A stretch of 64,000 nucleotides of DNA from Vandiemenella viatica (GCA_031002005.1 CM061921.1:145485283-145549282); one strand, 5' to 3'; counted from the first letter of the stretch, positions 11,325-24,899 are shown. Notes: generated by a model from the sequence alone, not told the origin. A program made the numbers and translations.

Positions 11325-13646
11325 TATTTCTATTAGAAGAAATGGTTGAATTTAAGTATACCTTAAGGAAAAGTTCATATCATATTTCTGTGCTGTAGTT
11401 GCAATTAAGATGATCTGCATAGATGAGACGCTGCTGACTTCAGCAGTGGTTTGCTTATGCTTCAGGTAAGCAAAAACAATTGAATGAGGAACTTTTCCTG
11501 TCAGAACAATTACTGAAACAGCTGCCAATTATATCAGCTATGATATACAAAATAAAACAACAGCAACAAAATACCAAACATAGGGTATAAAGTATAATAA
11601 AAAATAGTGTACTAGTATTCACTTTCAAATTCTTAAAAAATTGTAGCAGGGAAATAAGAATTTCAAAAGGATAGAAAATGTCTCATGACACAACTGAAGG
11701 TAGAAAAATTTTAGCGACAGAAAATGAGAGAAACACAGCAATGAACAGTATTTTGGGTTACCCTTTAGTCAAGTGAAATTTATGCTACAGTAGTAGGCAC
11801 ATGGTTATTTAAGATGTGAATTTAATATAATTTAATACTGTAGCAGCATTTTATTGTATATCATCCAGAAAAAAGTGTATACACATATTCAAAAAATAAT
11901 TTCTGTATCAACTGTGTGATAATTATTTCCTTATATCTAAATGATTATATTCTGTAACATGGCTGTGCCTGTTTGTTCCGATATCACAGTAGAACCATTA
12001 AACAGACTTTGCAGGATTTGGCATGGCATTAAAATTATAGTACTGATGCTGAGTTAAAATCAGATATATGTTTCATTCATCATCCAACTTTATTTGGCAC
12101 TGGAGAAGGAAATTCAAATCTCTTCTGGATATCAGATTCGTCATCTATAATCTAGAATAACTTAAAAACTATCAAACAGATTTGAAATCTTAAATTATGG
12201 CAACAAATTTGAAATACGTATCATCATATTACCAAAACTTTGGTAGGAGCAGAAATTTGATATCTGATCAAAACAGTAAGAAAGAAATTTGAATCTTTTT
12301 AATACAATCTTTTGCTTCTTTCTGTGTGTTGGAAATTCAGTCTCTAACCCAGTTGATGGCTATTGTGCAGCAAAACCATTGAGTTATAAAGGCTGCTAAC
12401 AATCTTATCAATTCTCGGTGAAGATTTAACATCATGTGAATTGTTGAGAGTAAAGATTTGTAGTTGGACATTGAATTTTTTAAGGAAAGTAGTAAGTGCT
12501 GTAAAGTGAAAACTAAATCTTAATAAAAGTAAATAAAAGTAGAGGTAAAATTACTATCGGTTACCATATCGTCAACCCTGAGACAAGAAAAGTGCATTAA
12601 TCATAAAGTAACTTAGTCGTTAACTGCCTCATCCTTAGGTTATATTAAATCATTCAGCTAAGAGTATACTTGATTAATTTGGCTCACCAGTAGTTGACAC
12701 TGCAAAAAATATATATCACAGTTCTTATTGTTGAGCTGAATTTTTAGAAAATAACAGGAGTAAAAATAGAAATTGGAGTAAACCTAAAATATAAATACAT
12801 TGTCAGCAGAAGCTAAGTATTTTACTTCCACCTACTTTTGCTGGTTTGACCAACATAACAGCTCCATGCAGGTTAAGTGATGGGCAAATTGTAGTGTTCT
12901 ATATTGGTTGCAATAGTTATAATCAATCTTGAGGGTATTAGATATATTTTTTGATAAGATAATGCTGTATTTAGATTGGATTAGTACAAACATGTGCAGT
13001 ATTATTACATGAAGCAAGTGAACAAATTGTGATAAATTCAAAAGACATATTACAAAAATCTATGGCACATTCAGTGTCTTATTTGAAATCAATTGAAGAA
13101 TATTATTATTCCAGAAACCAACTGTTAGTACAAAGTGTTTAGCAAGGCAACCATGAAATAAAGATTATTATAATAATAGAACTATTAGAATAATAGAAAC
13201 TGTTGCCTTTGGAGGGATGTTCTCACCTCATGTGAGTTTAGAGACATTAAAGAAATAGCTTTGGGATACTCAACATTATGTGATCACAGAAAAAGGTGAA
13301 TTTAGGCTTATATTAGTAGATATTTTTCCAAAAGCCAATGACAGATCTTCACAAAAAACATAAAGCAGTATAATAATCCAAAAAAGTTGTATGTTAGTGG
13401 TTCTTGCAACAATGGAACTGGAAACCAGGCTTGTATGGAAATTTCCGCTGGGTCATGTGCTCCATCACAATGAAATAAAATAAATAAATTTAAAACATAT
13501 TTATATATTTGTTTGTGAATTTCAAATGCTGTTTTTAAATTTCATTTCTCATGAGTGCTGATTGGGAATTTATGCAGTAAATGGGAAGATTGAGTGGGTT
13601 TTTAGTGGTATACATTTATAAAGTTAAAATCAAGAATCCGCAACAG

Positions 13647-13845
13647 CAGGGGTGGATCCAGGATTTTGGTTTGGGGGGGAGGGGGGCTTGAGTGGACTTT
13701 GGTTTGGAGGAGGCTTGGCTTGAGTGAATTTCCGTACAGCTAAAAAAAAAAAGTCTCTAAAATTACAATGTCGGGGGTGGACCTAGATAATTTTTGGGGG
13801 GGCTTGAACCCCCTTGCCCCTCCCCCCACCTGGATCCGCCCCTTA
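13647..13845. mobile_element. Small inverted-repeat element with G-rich core
   Basis: Left segment aggggtggatccagg and right segment cctggatccgccccttacag are inverted copies about 200 bp apart. Between them lie runs of G and a degenerate internal repeat of 'ggcttgagtg'. No clear target duplication could be paired, so the superfamily is open. A hAT-type MITE is likely from the GGGGCGGATCC-like ends. Confidence 0.55.
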
Positions 13846-14641
13846 CAGTATTGTCTAAATGGAAGTAATTAAAAATATTTCATTCTACCATGTACTGTGT
13901 TAAAATAATGACATGTTAGAAGAATCAGATAATACTTGTTTTATAGTGTTATACACCTGTTATTGTTAAGTTAAATATAACATGTTTCTATATAAAATGT
14001 CTTCAGGCCTCCAAATGGGGGAGCACATCAATTTGGTGTGACAATTTGAAGCTGCCCTCTAACTTCCATCCACCCAGGAAGTTAAGGGATTTACTATGCA
14101 GACAGCCTGGTATTTATTCTATCCCTTGCCAGTATGGCAACAGCACATTGGGCAGATGATATGATCCATTTTTCAGCACTGTACAAAGATGTGGCAATGG
14201 CACAACTTTGAGGTGACACAAATAACAGCCCACGCAAAAGGATACTGTGACAGTGTTATTTAGGAGCCTATGGAGCTACATCTCATGGAAGATATTATTA
14301 ATGGAGACATTATGTATCATATTAGTGTGGCATGGAATCCAGTTATCAGTCAGGTTAGATGCATGAGACTCAGCCATCAACATCTTTGAGACTGCACCCC
14401 TACTAGCAGCCAACCTCCTCCACCATATTTATCCATACCCCAATGCCCAACTCATTCCACCAAGCTTTTGGCACAACCACTTCCATACAGAGAAGCACTC
14501 AGCACAGATGAAGTTGGAAAACGATTTTGAATCGTCACATCAAATTGGTGTACTTCCCTGTTGAAAAGCCTAAGAACATATTGTAAATATGTTTCTTTTT
14601 ATAAATGGCAAAGCTGTGTCTACTTTTTATCCTTGTTGCAG

Positions 14642-15092
14642 GTATGAGTGTTTTATGGTAATTAACAAAGTGAATGACTGCAGAGGATATCCATACTGCA
14701 TTGAACATGACCAGTACTACTGTGAACGTACCCGGCAATCTGAGAGAGATGGGCTTCTTGTTCAGCTTGTCCACATCAATACAGCTTTGAGCAACCATTC
14801 TCCATCTCTCAAACCACATGGACGTCATGAATTGGTGTTACCTCCAACATGTCAGGTTGCTGTTAAGACCCCATCCCGTACTCACGAGGCAAGAAGCTGG
14901 CGCAATGTTGAGAAGCACTCTGCCCGTACAGCAGGTTTTGCAGCCAAGTACTTAAAAAAGCAAATGAATAAGGATGCTTCTGGAGGTAAAGGTGATGCAG
15001 ATGGTAGTAATGGCATTCAGGCTGCTGCTGCCACTAATCTTAACCATGAAGACAGTTTTGAGCAGAAACAACAGGACCAAGAACAGCAGCAG
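14642..15092 (+). CDS. Host gene, internal exon 2 (Cys/His cluster)
   Basis: The acceptor is ccttgttgcag and the donor cagcag|gtagta. The first base completes the Arg codon opened by exon 1, giving CQRYECFMVINKVNDC and then RGYPYCIEHDQYYC. The Cys spacing is C-x4-C-x9-C-x5-C-x7-C with a nearby His, which could bind zinc. The rest is about 100 polar residues with basic patches (KHSARTAGFAAKYLKKQMNK) and a Gln/Glu-rich end. It ends in phase 0, matching exon 3. The strong splice signals and the Cys cluster formed only after splicing argue for a real gene. No family recognised. Confidence 0.85.
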
Positions 15093-15280
15093 GTAGTACT
15101 GACTAACTGTAATCTGTACACAGTTTGAAATGTTCTGTTAGATATAGTTTCTGTGAGACAAAGAAAGAAAGAGGATGTGTGTGGAAGAGGGAATGGGAAG
15201 AAGGGAAAAACAAAAAAATTATTATAAGAGAGTTCTTGAATAATTCAATATCTGGAATTCCTGATCACAAATGTGTGTGT

Positions 15281-15297
15281 GGGGGGGGGGGGGGGGG
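15281..15297 (+). repeat. Poly-G run after a GT repeat
   Basis: A short (GT)n tract is followed by 17 consecutive G and, after TT, further G groups. It could form a G-quadruplex. It lies about 190 bases downstream of exon 2 in the intron. Confidence 0.8.
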
Positions 15298-15569
15298 TTG
15301 AGGGTAGAGGAAGGGGGGATGGAAGCTACTGCAGTTGTAATATTTGATTTGAGTCCTGAAATAGCAGTGAGAAAGCTAGTTAAAAATTAAAAGTTGTATA
15401 CGGAAAGATAAAACTAGAAATAGGCTTTAAACTTGTAGTTGATAGGTTTTGCAAATATTTTGATTCATTTTAAGGTAAAGTGCCATCTTTAAATATATTA
15501 GTTTATAAAATTCAGTGAATGGTCTAATATTTATGTATTCAATGCCTGAAACAAAGTCGCTAAGTATAA

Positions 15570-16070
15570 GCATACATGGGCAAGTCTGGGCCTCCCCTCT
15601 GTTGGGATTGTGTGAGGCTTCTAATACAGTACTATTGCACTCATTTCAACAGAGTGTTCCAAGCAGTGTGTGTCGAAAAGCTATTGAGCAATGTCACAAT
15701 ATTAAGTTCTGCTTCAGATTGGGTAAAATGGTGATGAAAACTCATGATATGTTGGTGCAAGTGTATGGGCAGAACACTGAGTAGAAAATGTGTATACGAT
15801 TGGTTTGCATGCTTGCACAACTGCTGGGAATTTGGTGAGGGCAAACTGTGTTTGGGCTGACCATCCGCAAGCAGGACACTGGAAAACATTTAAAATGTGT
15901 GAGTGTTGCTAGCAAAAGACTGGCAATTGACTGTGTGATTAATAGCAGAAGAATTGGGATTAGCAAAGACACAGTGGGAGCCATCATCTATGAAGATTTG
16001 GGCAATCACAGTATTTGTTCACAATTTGTGCTGCATGTCCTAACACAAGTAAAAAGAAAGATGTTTTGAA
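15570..16070 (+). mobile_element. Mariner fragment, 5' half with transposase N-terminus
   Basis: Reads SSVCRKAIEQCHNIKFCFRL then GKMVMKTHDMLVQVYGQNTE, the N-terminal helix-turn-helix of mariner transposase. After frameshifts it continues with RRIGISKDTVGAIIYEDLG and VLHVLTQ. The nucleotide text before the ORF matches the leader seen in this mariner type. The catalytic domain is missing after about 16070, and I found no terminal inverted repeat. Inactive. Confidence 0.8.
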
Positions 16071-17389
16071 ACCAATGGTGATTTTGTGGGTTGTAGCAGA
16101 TATGTAGCTTATAGCTGTGGACTATAATCTAGTGTACAGTTTTACTATTAATTTCAAGTTACTAACTGCAAGCAGTGGTTGCAGTCAAATGTCCCTACAT
16201 ATCTTAAACATCAAATAAAAAGCAACTGTTAGAGCCAGAATATAACCTCCATATCATACATATAGTCAAGGGCATTTAAAGGGAATGAAAAGCCAATTAA
16301 ACTGTGACAAACCAAATGTTTATGTAAACAAAAGAACTGAGAGATAAAAAATAAATTTAAAGTGTCATTTAAATCAGCTACAGAAAGTTATAGTATATAT
16401 TATACAGTAATTCCACCTTAAGAGCAAATGAGGTATCATGTTGCAGGAAGAGATTGAGCAAAAAAATTAAAATAAAAAATGTTAAGATGGCAGTTTTATG
16501 CCTGGTTATTGTACTGAAAAAATTCAAAACCAAATGACTTAAAAAGAAGGAATTTAGGCCAGTGTCTATGTCTTTGATATGAGGATAACTCAGTGTTCAC
16601 CTGTAAATCTCAGCTAGCGTTGTGGTCTTAGGGGGGCTGTGATAGATCTGACTGTGAACCAGTTGGAGGTATAGGAGTTATGGGAAATAACGTGGGAAAC
16701 AATTTTTATTATCGTTTTTGGTAATATCTACCACCAATGAGTCATACGGGTAGGATGGTGTGTTGTAGTGCAAGCAGCATGTGCAATTATCACAACTGTT
16801 GGTGGTGGTGGTGGTTTTTGCAGCAAGATACACATATGACAGTGTGACATGTTATGGATAAATAGCCATTGGTTGGGAATGGTGTTTGTGAAGTAGGATA
16901 TCCTTAATATTCTGTGGTCCACTGAAACACACCACCAATATATTTATCAGAAATTTTTTTATGGTTCCAATATATTTAAATTACAAAAGTAGGGTGGGGG
17001 GGGGGATAAAACTGCAGTCAAAGAATTCAAGATAACAGATTATGAAATGGGAAAGTTGGAGTATAGGGAAATTGTCACCATGGCTTATGCTCCATTGAAA
17101 TTAAATAATTTAAAATCAAGCAATTTTTTCTTTCTATCAGTGCCTTATATCCTACCTCATTCAGTTTTGATCATAAGTCCTCTTACTGTAATTGTCAATG
17201 AACCAATGAACATCTCACCCAATTGCTTTTAAACAAAATCCTCCATTTGTGGATGCAACTCAATTCTATTTACCCACACTTTTTAGTTCCAACAATTCTT
17301 GATCCTCACTCACATTTTCCTGTAACAGACATCCATAAAGTGTAGCTGCACTCTATTTTAATCCACACACATTCATTAATGATATTCAA

Positions 17390-17660
17390 CACATTCAGGT
17401 AGACCAAATTAAATGCAGAACTAAGTTAGTCAAATATGACCAATTTGTTCTACAGTAATGAGAAGCTAAATTAAAGTCAGTTATATTTGACATACCTATT
17501 CCTGTAGTTATATGGTGTTCAGACAAGCATAAAACATCAGTTCTATTGATAGCATTTAATTTATCAACTTTGTTTGATAACCCTATGATATTCTGATGTA
17601 ATAAATTAATTCCTGCACAATTTTTAATTTTGGTATCTCAAAAATTCATTATTGTTTAAA
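17390..17660 (-). pseudogene. LINE endonuclease N-terminus fragment
   Basis: Minus-strand reading gives INLLHQNIIGLSNKVDKLNA and then DVLCLSEHHI. This matches the opening of APE-type endonucleases from CR1/Jockey-like LINEs (the LHQNI..I.NK.D.L and CISEH motifs). It continues only about 50 more residues before it becomes unreadable. It differs from the LINE at 26740, whose corresponding segment starts LLLVNCRSIINK. Confidence 0.65.
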
Positions 17661-18169
17661 TTAACTTACCTGCATTCAGTGCACAGCTTCTTACATCATC
17701 TTCACCACTAACATACTGTCCTTCGGAATTAATGGCCACAAGCAATCAGTTTATGCTTCCAGCCTAGACCGTCCTGTGGCAGGCGATGCAGCTCACATAA
17801 CATGTGTTTTATAGAGAGCTGTCAGAGTTTTTTTCTAACAGTACTACCACTTTGGAACTTTGTTGATGGGTACTTGTGTACCAATATATCCTTGACATTC
17901 AGCATTAATTAAGCCTCCAACAGTAAATGTGTCATCTACATTATTATTATAAATACACAATTAGTTTTTTATGTATTTAGTTTTTAACCAGATCCAAAAT
18001 ATTTTTATGTCTTTATTTCATTAAAAAAAGAAAATTTACTTTAATTAACTTTGTTTTAGTTTGACTAGTGTTTACAGAGATTATACTTTCCATAGTTATC
18101 ATTTGTCAGCTCTCCATCGCATTCCCCTTCCAACCATTGCAACCCCCAAACTTCCCATCTGGTTCATAC

Positions 18170-18330
18170 CAAGCATGATAACGATCTAGTCTCACATTCG
18201 AGAGGATGCAGGTTCAAATCCCAGTCCAGCCCGCCAGATTCGGATTTTCTATTGTTTCCCCAAATCACTCCTGACAAATGCCAGTATGGTTCATTTAAAA
18301 GTTCATGGCTGAATTCGTTACCATTCCTGT
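18170..18330 (+). mobile_element. tRNA-derived SINE, copy 2 (partial)
   Basis: Same family as 51725. It has 'tctcacattcgagaggatgcaggttcaa' in short blocks around the B-box, then the 'ccaaatcactcc' and 'ttcatggctgaattcg' blocks. The A-box part is shortened and the 3' tail is missing. Confidence 0.75.
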
Positions 18331-18472
18331 CACTTCTTTCCCACCTGCAAAGAAAACTGTATTTAGGTTTTTGCATTAGGAAAGTGCCATGCAAGTCGCA
18401 TTGCAGTGCCATGTACCTTATGGCAAATGTGAGACTGGAAGGTGAAGAAATTTTTGATTATGATGAAGAGCA

Positions 18473-18810
18473 CTAGCAAAATGAAGAAGGCATTGCTAGG
18501 GAGAGTGTGTGTCTGTTAAGGTAGTGTACAAGGGCAGTAAGGCCCTGCCAATGAGCAATGTTAATATCGAGTAAGGCGACATCTATGACAATCAGGAAGA
18601 ATATCTTAATGGGAGTGAGGGAACAGTTGACATATGCCCTAAGAAATGTGAAGTATCTCTGAAAAAGGAGGGACATGGCCAAAAGGCTGTAGGTGTTGGT
18701 CTACAAATGAAGAAATGCACTCCTGGGAGAGTCAGGGCCACATTTAGGCATAGGCTACCTAGGCTGCAGCCTAGTGGCCTGCACCACAAGGGAAACAGTT
18801 TTAGCACAGA
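18473..18810 (-). pseudogene. Penelope-like element RT fragment, copy 1
   Basis: Minus-strand reading gives SFFRDTSHF, then a frameshift, then VIDVALLDINIAHWQGLTAL. This corresponds to the D-V-x-S-L-Y-T-N-I-P-H-x-x-G-L-x-A core motif of Penelope-like reverse transcriptase. A second copy with the same motif is at 25111-25386. Clearly degraded. Confidence 0.6.
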
Positions 18811-20419
18811 AAGTCATGAAATGCTCATAAAAACTGAAAACAATGTTCATGCATGTGTATTTCAATCCTTTGAAGTAAGGATATTCTGTAAAATAACATT
18901 TCAGTGAACCTATACTGAAAAGTAACAATTTTGTTGCTCAATAATGAGGTAACCCTTGTAACTTAAGGTTGCAGTATTCTGTGATGAGGGCGTATGAATG
19001 TAGATTGAAGTCACTGTTATGCACCCACAATATGAACTGAAATTTCCTACCCTTCATGTCCAGAAGGTTAGGTAAGATAAACAATACATGATGAAAATAG
19101 TGAGTAGTGATGGGAGATCCAAATTTTAATTTTTTGTTTGAAAGTAAGTATTTATCAAAAACAATTACATTCATTTATAATTGAAATAGGTGTATTTAGA
19201 ATTCAAAATTAATTTTATTTTTAATTTGTTTTTATTTTATTTGTTAAGTCACTTTTTATTTCTCTTAAAACATTATTTAGCATTCAGGAATCTTGATCAC
19301 TTGGTGTGGCATGGGAAGATTGATTAGTGCAGAGCTGTCTAAAAACAGTTTAGTCACTGTCTTCTTGTTGACATGAGTGTGTGAATAATCAATAATGTGT
19401 TTCTAATCATTCTCTAGTGCATGCTTTGGTGATCTTAGTTGACTTTAAATATTTGTTTGATCTTAAGATGTAGGCCTACTCTTTCATGTTGTAATTAAAA
19501 CTTTTGAGTTTGTAATTCCACGGGATTTGCTGAGGGTGTTCAGTTTCAACAACAAAACTATAATAGGTAGCATCTTATCTGTCGATCATCAATCAAAAAA
19601 TTGGACATGTGAGTATCATTTGCTAAAATTGCTCACTTCAGTGTGGGAAGCAATATGGAAAGCACAGATCATATTTTTGATTCTGCAGAAGTTATTCTCG
19701 TATATTTTTACTGTCATTACATTATCAAATATTTTGCATTAAAAGGTTTATTAATTTAAGAATAAGTAATCAATATTTCAGGATTGCCTGCTTTATGTAT
19801 TTTGGTCAGAAGAAATTGTAATATAACCTAAATTTTATCATTACATTATCCAAATTTGTTTAAAGAATGTCAAGCTAGCATCAATTCTACTACCAAACAT
19901 GTTTAAAGTAACTTTCTTACTGTTTTAAATGGATATGTTGAAGTATACCGTGATATACATTTTAGCCACAAATGGAAAAATTCTATTTCTGCATAGAAAA
20001 GTTGCATTCATTATCACAGGTCTTTAGACCACAACAAACAAAATTAAATATGTCACTTCATAGGTAGAAAATCACACTGACAAGATATTTATATTTTTAT
20101 AGTTGAACTTTTCATGGTTTCTGAAATCAGAAAATCACTTAAACAATTCCTGAGAGCATAGTTTTCTAGGTACATGTATGATTTATAGCTCAGAAGATGC
20201 GTAAATTTTTGTTACCCAATATGCAAAATGTTGAGAGGGATAAGTAAAAGTTAAGTGTTGTTTTTGAAAGTGTTGATGGAAAATCATAAAACATGCTGAA
20301 AGATCAAATTTTAGGTAGGAGAATGTGACTAAATTCAGTGATAGGAGTGTAATTAAGTGAAATGAGAATTTTCTCTGAGCAAAATACATATGTTTTATCA
20401 TAATTCATGCAGTACTTTG

Positions 20420-21340
20420 GCTGAAATAAAAAAAAAAAGTAAATTAATGTAAATTCGATAGAAATGGATCCCGAAAGTTGCTAAACTTGGTAGAGTAAAT
20501 TTTGAGGAAGGAGGGCGAATTGTAGGAATATTAAATAAGAGAATGGGTGGTTTGGAGTCTGGATGAATTTTGTCTATTGGTGGCCATACATTCGTATGGC
20601 TTGCAAATTGATTGTCAGACCTATGTAGGAAACTGGACAGCAGTTTCAGGTTAACTGGTACATTACAAGGGAGTTTTGCAGGTGGCATGTCCTATGATGG
20701 GAAAGCTTTTCACAGTGATGGCGTTAGTGAAGGCTGTGGAAGCATGGTGTCTGTTGCAAATCTTGCAGTTAGGTCTATTGCATGGGGAAGTGTCTTGGGT
20801 CTGTCTGGTGAGATGAGGAAGGCCATGTTTGTGGACTAGGAGTTGGCTGAAGTTAGGAAGCCTGCTAATGCAAGTTCTAGGAGGTGCAAGAAGAATTTTG
20901 GGGAGAATAGATCTCACTTCCAGGCAAGCTTGAATGAAATCATAACTTTGCCAAAGAATTCAGTTAACAGATTTGAGACCCGGGAAGCACTGTACGACCA
21001 AGACTCAACTATGGTTGGTTTTGTGAGGCTTAGGATGGACGATACACAGAACAGGTTGTGATTTGGCATGTGAAAGTTGTTTATGAACTAAACCTGGTGG
21101 TTGCAGTATATTATTGCTTGTGAGACATTGTTTAGCACATATACATCTACCCTGAATGTCAAGACTGTATGGGACATGAGCATTTAGTATGATACGGATG
21201 ACAACGGTCAAAATTAAAATACTTTTGTAGATTTTGGGTTGCTGGTTTGGTCCAAGAAGCTGAGATAGCCAATAAAGAGGGACAAATTCACATCCAGGAA
21301 AATGGCTTGGATGTGAGAGTAGGCCCATGAAAAGTTCAGA
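20420..21340 (-). pseudogene. Penelope-like element with GIY-YIG endonuclease, copy 2
   Basis: Minus strand. It contains DTSPCNRPNCKICNRHH and then GHATCKTP, the Cys-rich linker ahead of the GIY-YIG nuclease. After a frameshift, FPTYIGLTINLQAIRMYGH matches the nuclease core (YIG-L-T ... R-M-x-G-H), followed by HPFSYLIFLQFALLPQNLLY. Penelope-like elements carry RT followed by this nuclease. Only the 3' part is readable here, and 21005-21328 is open but not recognised. Confidence 0.7.
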
Positions 21341-22629
21341 GTGTTAAAGACATTGAGTTATACACGAAATTAAGAATGTTCTCCCAGTTAAAAAAATATC
21401 ACCTATAAATCTGAGACATGCAAGGCTTTACAGAAGAACTTTGTCTAAAAATGCCTATTATAGGCAGCCCATGAAGTGGTTAGCATAAGATGGTAGCAAT
21501 ATAGGTGCTGATGGCTGTGCCACAGGTTTGGTGGAAGAAGATATTGTTTTCAAAGGAAAAGGACTTTTCAATATCAAATGTAATGGTGGTGAGGAAAGGT
21601 ATTTTAACTATTATGGTTGAACACATGTCCACAGTCCGGATCATGAGGTGTGGGTTGGGTTATTTCCTGGTATGGGTTTCGGCTCGGCTAAGATTGCCAG
21701 TGTTGATCAAGGATTACAAGAAACTGGACAAAACCAAACTAAGGGATCAGGTCTCAACTTAAGATAGCACTCAGATATTTCTTTAACTTTTGCTAATTTT
21801 CTTTTTCACTTGGTTTGCTGACCATTTTCATTTGCTGCGTATTTAATTTCCTAATGTCCTGTTAGAATCTATGAGACCCGCCTGACAACAGGCATGTCTG
21901 ATATCCTGAGTGTGTTGACGAGCCAATTCCCTCCTACAAAATTTGGATGATGTTTCAATTAATGTATATGAAATTTAAAAGTAAGGATGAGGAAATAAAC
22001 CACTGCTTACAACAGACACATGTCACAACACTCACAAAACATTGCAATTATTAATCTTATAACTCTTCTTCAGCAGTAGAACATGGTTAATGCAAGGTGG
22101 GTATTATAGCTCATCTGCCATTTAATGCGGCAGATGAGCAGAGAGTGGGAGTATGTTCAAAAATGGAGAAAATATGGCAGGAAAGTAATGAATTGAAAAG
22201 AATCTACTTGGGCTTGGCAAAAGTTATTTAAAAAACATATCAGGGTAGACAAAAGGAGCTAGTAGCAGATATTATTAATTAAATAAACAAAAGTGAACAG
22301 TAATTCAGAAATATTCAGAATTATACATTTGCTAGGTAGAGATAGTAGTGAGTAGAAATAAAATATAGGAGTGGAGATAGTAGATTTATTTAAAAGAGCA
22401 CAGGATTTTATCTTGTGACCTGGTGGTTGTTTGGTTCTCAGTTTGTACAAGTAAGCTAGCTCCCATCAACCAGCTGTAGAGGGACTGTTGCTGTTTAGTA
22501 GGACTTTGATATCATGGATGGTGAAGAATGAATTAAAATTACTGCTATCATGAGAGATGGCATGAGCAGGTACTGGATGGTCTGGATTCTAATTGAATAC
22601 CATTTTTCAGAGGCAATTCATTCTTATTG

Positions 22630-22995
22630 ACAGTTAATTGGTGGTCAGACCTATGTAGGAAACCAGACAGCAGCTGCAGATAAAATAGTTTATTACATGA
22701 GAGATTTTACATGTTGTGGATGGGAAATATTTCCTCAGTGGCAGCATTAATGATGCTGGTGAAAGCATTGTTTATGGTGCACATACTGCAGTATGATCTG
22801 CTGCATTGGAACAAGCCATGGGACTAGTAGTTGGATGAGGTTAGCAGAGCTACTGAAGCATGTTCTGGGAGAGGCAAGGAGGACTTTTGGAAGGAGGGTT
22901 CTCATTTCAGAGCAGGCTTGAAGAAACTCTAAGCATTGCCATAGGATTCAATTGATAGATTCAAGTCATGATCAGATGGTGGGAAATGGCCTACC
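22630..22995 (-). pseudogene. Penelope-like GIY-YIG fragment, copy 3
   Basis: About 350 bases resemble 20605-20930 at nucleotide level. Shared blocks include 'gtcagacctatgtaggaaa', 'gaaagca', 'ggaggt/gagaggcaag' and the paired 'cattgcca.a.gaattca' segment. The orientation is the same as copy 2. It is too degraded to read as protein. With the RT piece at 24900-25400 it may be the 3' end of one element about 2.8 kb long. Confidence 0.6.
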
Positions 22996-24899
22996 CATAC
23001 AAACTAGGCACCAGGTAACCATTGGGTCTCAATATAATAGCCTGTGATCCCTTCAAATTTTCCTCATATCTCAACTTCTATTTCTGCCACATACTCTCTC
23101 TACCTAATATGAACCATATTTTTCTGAACCAATATTCATTTTTATTTATTTATTTGATAATAACATTTATTTGCTTAGTTATACTTGCTATCAGCTTCAT
23201 TCTTCAGCCCATTATATGTTTTTTTTATGAATTTTTACAAAGCTCAGGTATATTTTCGTGATCTCATTACCTTTATTCTCACTCTACTTTTCTCTATTTT
23301 TAAAGATACCCCATTTTCTGCTCAACTGCTGCAACCTGCACTTATTTTAGTGTAACACTTATTTTTTATCCACCATGTTCTATTGCTGAAGTTGTGCTGT
23401 ATTCCCGATAAGTGTAGTGTTTAATGTTCTATGTGTTGTTGCTATCCTGCCATCAATTGTGGTAAGCAGTGGTTAATTCTCTTATGCTTATTTATTAAAA
23501 TTTGTTTACTATCAAGCATCTTTGTTTGACAGAAATGAAGGAAGAGAGAAGGGCAGCGATGAATGCAGAAAGGTGAACACAAAAAGATGAAAGCTTTTTG
23601 TAATATGTCAGTTTATATAACCTTTTTCATGTAAAGAGACAAGACATAAGGCAAAAAGGTTCATATGTGCAAATGCTGAGACTAATCATGTGGTTAATCT
23701 CAGTATATACAAATCTGTTCCCCTTGCCATGTGTCTCATCCTAGTACACAAATAATGTTATTCGCTGTATTACTTCTAAATTTGTTTGTCTTCATGTGCA
23801 AAAAAGGTCAATAATATATATGGAAACATAAGAAGAAAGAGTAAAAAAATACCATTAATATCTAAAAAAAATGTTGAAAAATATAATCTACAAGTGAACT
23901 GCTTGTATCTCAGGAATGCTAGGTCAAAACTAATATACAACAATAATATTTGGTACTAGAAAAAGGTGGTAAAACATTTCTATACATACCAAGATCTACG
24001 TGCATGAAGCAGTGCTCATATGCTAGTTTCGATATACATGTGATGGGTTTACAAATGTGGAATGGGGGAGATAATGGAAATTTGGTTTCAATCTTTTATG
24101 CCTTTGATCGTGAAACAAATATTGAGCTCTCAGGATTGTGGAGACTAACATGCACAACAAATGGATGGCCTAGATTTTTGGTGTAAGTTATTTGTCTGTG
24201 AACATTCATCCTGATTAGGCAAGTGTGCTGGTATATGTGGTAAGTCAAAAAGTGGACCTATGTTGGAGTATTTCAACTGCGTTTGGCTTGCAGTGGATTG
24301 TGGTGGCTGAATTCAATGAAATCTATAGCCGCGAGAAGAAGGCATGGGAAGTAGTTAGGTATAGATACCTGTGGAAAAGTATATTTTTCAATTTAGGTGG
24401 TCTGCAGAAGCTGATGTATGGTATTTTGGGAAAGATAGTGAGGAGAATTTGACCTATCTGCAAAGGTTCTTAGGAATTCATGGTCATAGCAAAATATTTT
24501 CAGGGGTTTTTAGGCCAGGAGAAAACTGGGTGAGAGAACAGTTGGTGTTAGGAAGTTGTGAATGGTTTTCTTTTGATGGACAAGTTATGGCATGAGATGT
24601 CTGCTTTTAAAACAATTTAGGAAGATAGTTGCAGGCTATAAAGGCTTGTATTAGTTCATGGGAGTGTAGGAGGAAGTCTTAATCAAAATGGGAGCATCTG
24701 CCTCAGTTGGCTAGGTTACAGGCAAGGTTGCATTTGTGTGGTATGGGTGAAAGCTGTTAGAGTAAAGCTATTGTGCATTTTATGTGGATAGTGATATGTA
24801 ACTGTTCATTATGCAAGAAGATATCTACATCAAGAAAGGTTTTCTGAGTATTTGAATAGTATCTTATTAAATTTAGGGAGTGAATATTTTTACCATGGT

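Larger units (their letters stand above)
6863..14641 (+). other. Intron 1 of host gene (about 7.8 kb)
   Basis: Starts gtactt and ends ttgttgcag. It contains, in order: plain AT-rich sequence to about 8030, a short copy of a dispersed repeat (motif CCACTTACCAAAGTTGAAGG), the hAT element (8377-10194), the TA-flanked foldback (10840-11324), about 2.3 kb in which I see nothing, a small inverted-repeat element (13647-13845), and about 800 bases (13846-14641) in which I see nothing nameable. Confidence 0.75.
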
